Assembly (NCBI RefSeq): GCF_900090275.1
Contig: NZ_LT607755.1
Coordinates: forward strand, 7,031,933 to 7,095,932
Length of the DNA stretch: 64,000 bases
Reading direction: 5' to 3'
From: Micromonospora zamorensis
GTDB taxonomy: Bacteria > Actinomycetota > Actinomycetes > Mycobacteriales > Micromonosporaceae
Part shown: positions 56,991-64,000 of the stretch, piece by piece
Layout: every line of letters begins with the position of its first letter
Position numbering within the stretch: the stretch's first letter is position 1
Made by a program: the position numbers and the translations under genes
The notes under the pieces: generated by a model
Told to the model about the DNA's origin: nothing
The model's input: only the letters and a program-made list of their open reading frames with translations
The model's database searches: none

Positions 56991-58700
56991 TTATATCCAC
57001 CGACCGTCGAGCCACATCCGGGACAGCCAGTCCGAGTACGGAATCACCTTGCCGACGAAGATCGGATAGAAGTACGCGAAGCAGAGCCCCACCAGCAGCA
57101 CGTACGCCCCGGCCGCGATGCTGCCCACCAGTCGACGTTCGTAGCTCGGGTCGCCGGGCACCAGCGGTGCCACCTCACCCACGTCACCCCCGGCGGGCGC
57201 GATCAGCGCGCCGAGCACGTACACCACGGCAAGCACCAGGAACGGCAGCGCTGGCGCGGCGTAGAACGAGAACATCGTGCGGCCGTCGAGAGCGAACCAG
57301 AACCAGGGCAGCAGCCCGGCCGCCACGGTCAGCAGGATCGCGCCGGCCCGCCAGTCGCGGCGGGCCAGACCCAGCCAGGCCAGCGCCGCCAGGGCGGGCA
57401 GGAACGACCACCAGAGCAGTGGGGTGCCGAGCAGCAGGATCTCGGAGGCGCAGGTCGGTGCGCCGCAGGCGCCGTCACCGGACCAGTGGAACGCCACCGG
57501 CCGGCCGAGCAGCAGCCACTGCCACGGCCACGACTGGTATTTGTGCGCGTCGTCGAGCTGGGCGTGGAAGCCGTACGCCGCCCGGTGGTATTCGAAGAGG
57601 TTGATCAGGGGCCCGATCACCGGGCGGTCGCTGAGCGGGGCGCTCGGGTAGGCCGACGCGAGCCGGTAGTAGCCGTCGTCGGTGAGCAGCCAGCCCGACC
57701 AGGTGGCGACATAGGTGGCCAGCATGAGCACACCGGCGAGGACCAGCCAGGGCAGCTCGTCGAGCACTGTGTCCCGCCAGGGCCGGCGGACCCCCGCCGA
57801 GCGGCGGACGCCGACCTCCCAGAGGATCACCAGCAGCGCGAAGACCGGTACGAAATACAGAGCGCTCCACTTGACCGCGCAGGCGCAGCCGATCAACACC
57901 CCGGCTGCCAGCCGCCACCACGGCCAGGTGCGCCAACCGGTCGGCGGCCGGCCGGCACGGCCCGGTTGGCTCGGGTCGAGCCCGTCGTCCAGGGCCCGCG
58001 CCCAGCGCCTGCGGCGGGCATCCCGATCGAGCACCAACGCGCCGAACGCGGCCAGCACGAAGAAGAGCAGGAAGATGTCGAGCAGCGCAGCGCGGGACAG
58101 CACCAGGTGGAAGCCGTCCAGGGCGAGCAGCAGGCCGGCTGCGCAGCCGAGCACCGTCGAGCGGAACATCCGCCGACCGATGCGGACCAGCAGCAACACC
58201 GACAGGGTGCCGATCACGGCCGCCGAGAACCGCCAGCCGAACTCCGGCGCGGTGGTCATCAGGTGCCCGGGGACGGAGACCTTCGAATCCGCGTCCTGGT
58301 AGCCGAAGGCCCACTCGCCGAGGCCGATCAGCCACTTGCCCAGCGGCGGGTGCACGACGTACGACGGGACGTTGTCCTTGTAGTTCCACTCGACGCCGCG
58401 GGAGATCAGCCCGTAGCCGTCCTTGGCGTAGTAGGTCTCGTCGAAGATCTTGCCCTTCGGGCTGGACAGCCCGACGAAGCGCAGGATCGCCGCGATGGTC
58501 ACCACCACCGCCGTGGCCAGCCAGGAGAACCGGTCCACCTGGCTGTCGACGGTGGCGAACCTTCGCCGGAGCGCGGCGGACGCGCCACCGCCACCGGCAC
58601 TCGGTGCCGCCGGCTCCTGGTTGGGGCTGGGCTCGCCCGTCACCTCGACCATCTTGGCAGGCTCGGCGCTCGGGCTCTGCGCTGTCGACGCACTCGTCAC
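56991..58700 (-). CDS. pmt: Protein O-mannosyltransferase (PMT/GT39)
   Basis: A 569-residue polytopic enzyme that transfers mannose from polyprenyl-phosphate-mannose to exported proteins. It has an N-terminal hydrophilic 60 residues, then about ten helices. The essential first-loop acidic pair is in KGKIFDETYYAKDGYG, followed by YVVHPPLGKWLIGLGEWAFG, PEFGWRFSAAVIGTL and SRAALLDIFLLFF. The GTG at 58700 has a TACGAT -10 box (58707-58712, minus strand) six bases upstream, so it is probably leaderless. It is divergent from rsmI, a common actinobacterial neighbourhood. Confidence 0.93.
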   Translation of the reverse strand: MTSASTAQSPSAEPAKMVEVTGEPSPNQEPAAPSAGGGGASAALRRRFATVDSQVDRFSWLATAVVVTIAAILRFVGLSSPKGKIFDETYYAKDGYGLISRGVEWNYKDNVPSYVVHPPLGKWLIGLGEWAFGYQDADSKVSVPGHLMTTAPEFGWRFSAAVIGTLSVLLLVRIGRRMFRSTVLGCAAGLLLALDGFHLVLSRAALLDIFLLFFVLAAFGALVLDRDARRRRWARALDDGLDPSQPGRAGRPPTGWRTWPWWRLAAGVLIGCACAVKWSALYFVPVFALLVILWEVGVRRSAGVRRPWRDTVLDELPWLVLAGVLMLATYVATWSGWLLTDDGYYRLASAYPSAPLSDRPVIGPLINLFEYHRAAYGFHAQLDDAHKYQSWPWQWLLLGRPVAFHWSGDGACGAPTCASEILLLGTPLLWWSFLPALAALAWLGLARRDWRAGAILLTVAAGLLPWFWFALDGRTMFSFYAAPALPFLVLAVVYVLGALIAPAGGDVGEVAPLVPGDPSYERRLVGSIAAGAYVLLVGLCFAYFYPIFVGKVIPYSDWLSRMWLDGRWI

Positions 58701-58784
58701 CCGGCGATCGTAGGCTGCCAAGGTGTCCTGTGGCGCCCGTCGTCCCTGATACCGGTATTCGCTGTCGATGAAGGAGACGAATTC

Positions 58785-59633
58785 GTGGGTGAAAAGTCCG
58801 AAGCTGGGCGCCTGATCCTGCTCGGTGCCCCGCTCGGCAACCCCGCCGACGCCTCGGCCCGGCTCCGGGAGGTGCTGAGCACCGCCGACGTGGTCGCGGC
58901 CGAGGACACTCGCCGGCTGACCCGGCTGGCCCGCGACCTCGACATCACAGTCGGCGGCCGGATCGTCTCCTACTTCGAGGGCAACGAGGAGCGGCGAACC
59001 CCCGAGCTGGTCGAGGTCATCCTGAGCGGATACGTGGTGGCACTGGTCACCGACGGGGGGATGCCGAGCGTCTCCGACCCCGGCTACCGGCTGGTCCGGG
59101 CCGCACTGGACGTCGGGGCGCCGGTCACCGTCGCCCCCGGGCCCAGCGCGGTCACCACCGCGCTGGCGGTCTCCGGGTTGCCCTGTGACCGGTTCTGCTT
59201 CGAGGGCTTCCTGCCCCGCACCCCCGGCGCCCGGCGAACCCGCCTGCGCGCGCTCGCCGCCGAGGAACGGACGCTGGTCTTCTTCGAGGCCCCGCACCGG
59301 ATCGGTGCGGCTCTCACCGACCTCGCCGACACGTTCGGCGCGGACCGGCCAGCCGCACTCTGCCGGGAGCTCACCAAGACCTACGAGGAGGTGCTCCGCC
59401 GTCCCCTCGGCGAGCTGGCCCGGTGGGCCGCCGAGGGAGACCCGCGCGGCGAGATCACTCTGGTGGTGGCTGGTGCGCCGGTGATCGCCCCGGAACGCCC
59501 CGACGACGACACCCTGCGCGCGGCCGTCGCCGAGCGGGAGGCCGCCGGCCGGTCCCGCCGGGACGCCATCACCGACGTCGCCACCGAGTACGCGCTGCGC
59601 CGGCGCGACGTCTACACCATCGTGCACAGCTGA
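58785..59633 (+). CDS. rsmI: 16S rRNA (cytidine-1402-2'-O)-methyltransferase
   Basis: A 282-residue tetrapyrrole-methylase-fold enzyme modifying C1402 in the ribosomal P site. Motifs are LLGAPLGNPADASARL, AAEDTRRLTRL, VTDGGMPSVSDPGYRLV, FEAPHRI and RELTKTYEEV. GTG 58785 follows AAGGAG by eight bases. Confidence 0.95.
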   Translation: MGEKSEAGRLILLGAPLGNPADASARLREVLSTADVVAAEDTRRLTRLARDLDITVGGRIVSYFEGNEERRTPELVEVILSGYVVALVTDGGMPSVSDPGYRLVRAALDVGAPVTVAPGPSAVTTALAVSGLPCDRFCFEGFLPRTPGARRTRLRALAAEERTLVFFEAPHRIGAALTDLADTFGADRPAALCRELTKTYEEVLRRPLGELARWAAEGDPRGEITLVVAGAPVIAPERPDDDTLRAAVAEREAAGRSRRDAITDVATEYALRRRDVYTIVHS

Positions 59634-59674
59634 CCCGGGCGCCCGGCCGTGCCGGGGTTCACCGGGTGACGCGC

Positions 59675-60838
59675 TCACCAGGCGAAGGCCAGGAAGCCGA
59701 CGGTGATCAGCACGGGGCCGGCGACGGCCGCTGTCACGGCCCAGCGACGGTGCCGACGGCCGGGCAGCCGGGCCGACCCGGTCCACCGGACGATGCCGGC
59801 CGTGCAGGCCAGCACCACCAGCAGACCGGGCAGCCAGAGCAGGTGCCGGCCCACGCCGGTGTCCGCGTACGCGGTGCCGGCGTCCGGGCCCGTCATCCGT
59901 GCCGGCACCGGTGTACCGCTCGCGTTCTCCCCGGCGGGTACGCCGCTGACCCGTACGCCGTGCGCGATGAACCGCCCGTCGTCGGCCGTGAACGTCCCCC
60001 GACACCGTTGGGTGAGCCCGTCACCGGTGCAGCCGTCGAGCACCACAGTGCCCACCCGGGCGTGCCCGACGGCGAGCCAGAACGGGCCGGCGCTGACCCA
60101 GGCGAAGAAGGCCGCCACCAGGCTCAGCGTCACCAGCGCGGCCAGCCCGGGCAGAGGATCGGGCGGTGGGGCCGTACGGCTCGGTGCGCGGCGGCCCACC
60201 GGGCGGAAGCCGCGGTCCCCCGACGGCGCCGGGTCCTCCCGCACCGGGGTGCCGTCCCAGTGCACCTCCTCGATCGGCGCCCAGAAGGCAGCGACGTCGT
60301 CCGGCGTGTCACCGTCGGACCGGCCCTCCCGTTGCAGGCGGCTCTGCTGGCGGACGGGCACTCGACGTGGCACCGCGTCCACCGGCGCGCCGGTGGTGGG
60401 TTCCATCTCGACGGCCTCCGTGGCGGCGGGTGCCGAGCCGACCGGGGGGCCTGATGAGCCGGGTCGGGCCGGGCTCGGTGCGGGTGCCGCCGGGGTCGGC
60501 CGGGCCGGCGTGGGTACCGGCGCGCCCGGCGTGGGCCGGGCCGGGGTGGCGGTGCGCTCCGCAGCCTCCTCCCGCCCCGATGTGACCGCCTGCCCCGACG
60601 GCCTGGCCTGCTGCTCCTCGGGCCGGTCGGCGCCGGGCCGCGGGGCGGGGCTCGGTCGCGGGCTGGGACTGGGGCGCGACGCGGAACCCGCGTCGGCTCC
60701 GGGCACCAACCGGGGCTGGGGTGCTACCCCGGCACTCCGGGGCGAGGCGGGGTCGGGGCCAGGGTCGTCGCCGACCGTCGGGCCGGTGCGAGGGTCCTCG
60801 TGGTCCCGTGCCGCTCGTCTGCCAGTCACGACGTTCAT
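59675..60838 (-). CDS. Membrane protein with long Pro-rich N-terminal tail
   Basis: A 387-residue protein. The first ~225 residues are Pro/Ala/Ser-rich and disordered ([18 protein letters not shown] repeats). Then come a helix ([20 protein letters not shown]), an extracytoplasmic domain of ~90 residues with a Cys pair ([16 protein letters not shown]), and two helices ending at the C-terminus. No family recognised. ATG 60836-60838 is the likely start. A small hairpin CCCGGC-CGT-GCCGGG (59642-59656) separates it from convergent rsmI. Confidence 0.65.
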   Translation of the reverse strand: MNVVTGRRAARDHEDPRTGPTVGDDPGPDPASPRSAGVAPQPRLVPGADAGSASRPSPSPRPSPAPRPGADRPEEQQARPSGQAVTSGREEAAERTATPARPTPGAPVPTPARPTPAAPAPSPARPGSSGPPVGSAPAATEAVEMEPTTGAPVDAVPRRVPVRQQSRLQREGRSDGDTPDDVAAFWAPIEEVHWDGTPVREDPAPSGDRGFRPVGRRAPSRTAPPPDPLPGLAALVTLSLVAAFFAWVSAGPFWLAVGHARVGTVVLDGCTGDGLTQRCRGTFTADDGRFIAHGVRVSGVPAGENASGTPVPARMTGPDAGTAYADTGVGRHLLWLPGLLVVLACTAGIVRWTGSARLPGRRHRRWAVTAAVAGPVLITVGFLAFAW

Positions 60839-60987
60839 TGCACACCGGTCCGGGAGGCGGAACGGGCAGCTCGACCGCGTGTCGGCGACAAATCGGACCA
60901 ATGGTGGAGGTGGTCCGGCCGGTCCGCCGGCCCGGCACCCCCCATTGGTTCGCGGTCGCCCCTGGCGGGTCACTAGGCTTGCTGCTC

Positions 60988-62785
60988 ATGAGTCACGTTC
61001 TCGCGGCAGTGGCCTGGCCGTACGCCAACGGCCCCCGCCACATCGGCCACGTCTCCGGTTTCGGCGTTCCCTCCGACGTCTTCGCCCGGTACATGCGGAT
61101 GGCCGGCCACGACGTGCTCATGGTCTCCGGCACCGACGAGCACGGCACCCCGATCCAGGTGCAGGCCGACGCCGACGGGGTGACCCCGCGCGAGCTGGCC
61201 GACCGGTACAACAGGGTGATCGTCGAGGACCTGCACGGCCTGGGTCTCTCCTACGACCTGTTCACCCGCACCACCACCCGTAACCACTACGCGGTGGTGC
61301 AGGAGTTGTTCGAGGGGATGTACCGCAACGGCTACATCGTGCCGAAGACCACCATGGGCGCGATCTCCCCGTCCACCGGCCGCACCCTGCCCGACCGTTA
61401 CATCGAGGGCACCTGCCCGATCTGCGGGTACGACAGCGCCCGGGGCGACCAGTGCGACAACTGCGGCAACCAGCTCGACCCGATTGACCTGATCGACCCG
61501 AAGTCACGGATCAACGGGGAGACCCCGAAGTTCGTCGAGACCGAACACTTCTTCCTGGACCTGCCCGCGCTGGCCGAGGTGCTGCGGCAGTGGCTGGACA
61601 CCCGGGAGGGGTGGCGGCCCAACGTGCTGCGGTTCTCCCGCAACCTGCTCGACGACCTCCAGCCCGGGCGATCACCCGTGACCTGGAGTGGGGCGTTCCG
61701 ATCCCGCTGGACGGCTGGCGGGACCGGCCGGACAAGCGGATCTACGTCTGGTTCGACGCGGTGATCGGCTACCTGTCCGCCTCGATCGAGTGGGCCCGCC
61801 GCTCCGGCGACCCGGAGGCGTGGCGGCAGTACTGGTCCGCCGACGGTGCCGGTAAGGACTCCCAGTCCTACTACTTCATGGGCAAGGACAACATCGTCTT
61901 CCACTCGGTCATCTGGCCGGCGCTGCTCTCCGGATACTCCGGCGAGGGCTCCCGCGACGGTGCGCCGGGCGAGCTGGGTCGGCTCAACCTGCCCACCGAG
62001 GTGGTGTCGAGCGAATACCTGACCATGGAGGGGCGCAAGTTCTCCTCGTCGCGCAAGGTGGTCATCTACGTTCGTGACTTCCTGGAGCGCTACGACGCGA
62101 CGCGCTGCGATACTTCATCGCCGCCGCCGGCCCGGAGAGCAACGACACCGACTTCACCTGGGCCGAGTTCCTCCGCCGCAACAACGACGAGCTGGTCGCC
62201 GGCTGGGGCAACCTGGTCAACCGGTGCGTCTCGATGGCGGCGAAGAACTTCGGCGAGATCCCGCCGGTCGACCCGGCCGGGCTCACCGAGGCCGACGAGG
62301 CGCTGCTCGCGACCTCTCGGGCCGGCTTCGCCACAGTGGGCGACCTGATCGGCCGGCACCGGCAGAAGCAGGCCATCGGTGAGGCCATGAGGGTGGTCGC
62401 CGAGGCCAACAGATACTCTCCGAGCAGGCCCCGTGGAAGCTCAAGGGCGAGGCGGAGAAGCCCCGGATGGGCACCATCCTGCACGTCGCCCTCCAGGTGA
62501 TCAGCGACGCGAACACGCTGCTCACCCGTTCCTGCCGCACTCGGCTCAGCAGGTGCACGAGCTGCTCGGCGGCACCGGTGTGCACGCCCCGATGCCCGTC
62601 ATCGAGCAGGTCGACGACCTGGACGGCGGGCCGTCGTACCCGGTGCTCACCGGGGACTACACCGTCGGCGCGCGCTGGGAGTCGGTGTCGATCGAGGCGG
62701 GCCGGCCGCTGGCAGCGCGAAGCCGGTGTTCCGCAAGCTCGACCCGTCGATCGTCGACGAGGAGCTGGCCCGACTGGCCGACTGA
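60988..62785 (+). pseudogene. metG: Methionyl-tRNA synthetase gene with five frameshifts (probably sequence errors)
   Basis: Pieces in three frames join into a full 600-residue Met[17 protein letters not shown] (HIGH motif), a zinc finger [45 protein letters not shown] (KMSKS-equivalent) and the C-terminal anticodon domain ending LARLAD. Breaks are at about 61665, 62098, 62415, 62526 and 62717. Adding one C at each restores the frame exactly (1798 + 5 = 1803 bases). MetRS is essential, so miscalled C runs are more likely than real decay unless a second copy exists. Confidence 0.85.
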
Positions 62786-62830
62786 GCGCACGACGCCCCC
62801 CGGCGGCAGGGCATCCGGCCGCCGGGGACG

Positions 62831-64000
62831 TCACATCACGTACCGGGTGTCCATCACCTGGTCGTCGCTCACCTCGGCGCCCGGTGCCCAGGTCTCGTAG
62901 ATGCCGCGGTCGTGACACTGCGCGCCGGTGGCGACCACGGTGTCCGGGTCCGGGAAGCGCAGCCGCAGCCGCAGCCAGCCGGCTTCCTCGCGCAGCACCA
63001 GGCACGGCACGCCCCGCCACTGGGCGAACCGGAGCCGTCGGGCCACCGCGTCCACCGGGTAGCGGGCGCCCCGGGTCATCGCCAACACCCGGAACCCGCC
63101 GGGCAGGTCGGCCACCGCCTCGTACTCGGTGTCGCCGTAGAGGCCCACCAACTGTGTGGAGCGCAGAGCGTCGCCGGTCGGCACGTACTCCTGGTCGGGG
63201 GAGAGGCCCGGCACCGCGGCGAGCAGGTGCCGCCACTGCGGACCCACCATCCGCAGCCAACCGCGCTGCTCCGCCTGGTACGTGTAGAGCACGACCTCAC
63301 CCCTCGGCGGGGTAGGCGAGCAGGGTGGCGTTCGCCGGCATCGGCAGGTCGGCGAAGTCCCGGGTGATGAACTCGGGATGAGCTGACCGTTGCTCGGCAC
63401 GAAGCCGGTGCCCAGCACCGGTGGGCCCAGCCGGTCCCGGGCGGCCAGCGCGGTCAGACCGCGGTGCGTCTCGCCGACCGGCACGTCGTAGTCGCCCGGG
63501 TCCGCGGCCCGCCAACAGCGCGTACGCGACGTCCGAGCCTTCCCGCCCGGCGTCACCGTCGGTGCGCAGCACCGTGGTCGCGGTCGGCGTACGCAGGTGC
63601 GCCACGTCGTGCTCGCGGAAGCAGAAGCCGTGCGGCAGCCAGCCCCGCACGTACCCGGCGAGCTGCCGGGCGGAGAGCACCTTCACCATCCGGGTGCCCC
63701 TCCGCACCACCGCCGAGGCACGCACCGCGGTCAGGACGGGGTCGCCCGCCGCGGACGGCTGCTGGCTGAGCTGGTGTACGTGCGTCCAACCGCGTTCCCG
63801 GTGCGCCGGCATCATCAGCGGCGTCTCCGGCTCCTCGGCCGGCTCGACCGCCCCGTGCACCGCGCTCGCCTCGGTGACGTGCACGAACCGGCGCCACGGC
63901 AGGGCGCTGCCCGGTCGGGGCGCCCGCTCGAAGCCGGCCACCTCCTCGGCGCTGAACAGCTCGTACGCGGCGCCCCGGGCGATCTCCTCGGCCGGGTACA
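62831..64000 (-). pseudogene. Unknown protein, 5' end outside the window, three frameshifts
   Basis: Minus-strand coding that continues past position 64000 (AAYELFSAEEVAGFERAP lies just inside). The reconstructed product has SARQLAGYVRGWLPHGFCFREHDVAHLRTP, then VPVGETHRGLTALAARDRLGPPVLGTG and RGIYETWAPGAEVSDDQVMDTRYVM at the C-terminus. Frame breaks at about 63508, 63376 and 63301 fall in short G/C runs. I do not recognise the family; no signal peptide or helix is visible in the part seen. The breaks look like the errors in adjacent metG. Confidence 0.6.

Noticed and set aside
56766..59633. A single very long plus-strand frame covering the mannosyltransferase region into rsmI
   Set aside because: Only the last 282 residues are RsmI. 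The earlier part is the low-information mirror of the mannosyltransferase gene, and AAGGAG-GTG at 58785 marks the true start.
60988..62785. Programmed frameshifting or genuine decay of metG
   Set aside because: Five independent single-C losses, plus similar breaks in the next gene, fit local sequence error better than either.

Overview
The window is high-GC actinobacterial chromosome. The gene content and protein sequences fit the family Micromonosporaceae (Micromonospora or Salinispora type). The evidence is GTG starts, leaderless promoters of the TANNNT type, a complete conservon (cvnABCD), actinobacterial cydABDC order, and a maltose ABC importer without its own ATPase. The genus is an inference. 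No rRNA, phage, insertion sequence, CRISPR array or plasmid function is visible. Most of the window is housekeeping, with a few accessory features of interest.

Layout. 1-1.1 kb: an acyl-CoA desaturase with a dyad operator. 1.4 kb: tRNA-Gln(UUG). 1.6-5.9 kb: glmU, prs, rplY and pth. 6.1-9.2 kb: sulfate activation (cysQ, cysD, cysN), ending in a very large bidirectional hairpin shared with galK-galE (9.4-11.6 kb). 11.7-16.9 kb: a soluble CorC-like CBS protein, trpS, a 2H phosphoesterase, a BrkB-type membrane protein, a GntR regulator, a hypothetical protein and a VOC protein. 17.1-23.8 kb: an alpha-glucoside locus with a GH13 glucosidase and LacI regulator on the minus strand and malEFG on the plus strand, sharing a cluster of CTTGC-type operators. 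24.5-36.4 kb: nucleoside uptake and salvage, with a BMP-type importer (binding protein, double ATPase with a CTG start, two permeases), cytidine deaminase with an extra domain, thymidine phosphorylase, adenosine deaminase and a uridine-kinase-like protein, interspersed with a DUF4272 protein and an RlmA methyltransferase.

36.6-45.5 kb: the conservon. A 1206-residue sensor kinase is followed by roadblock, DUF742 and GTPase proteins. It converges on a two-gene minus-strand unit. One protein of that unit (848 residues) looks like a domesticated IS110-type transposase domain joined to the same C-terminal module that CvnA carries. The two units meet at a perfect 50-bp palindrome. 45.7-46.8 kb: a PadR regulator with a permease-prefix protein. 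46.8-52.6 kb: cytochrome bd oxidase and its assembly exporter (cydABDC), preceded by an array of CTAC/GTAG dyads resembling BlaI operators. Next to it (52.8-54.0 kb) is an open reading frame that fuses the front of a phosphopantetheinyl transferase to the back of a BlaR-like M56 peptidase. No blaI gene is present. 54.2-60.8 kb: a Cys-rich small protein, a pair of exported/anchored proteins (one with a VWA domain), a structured intergenic region that may encode a small RNA, a protein mannosyltransferase, rsmI and a proline-rich membrane protein.

61-64 kb: metG and an unknown gene that runs off the window. Together they carry about eight frameshifts within 1.9 kb, while no others were noticed in the rest of the window. 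This points to local sequence error rather than gene decay.
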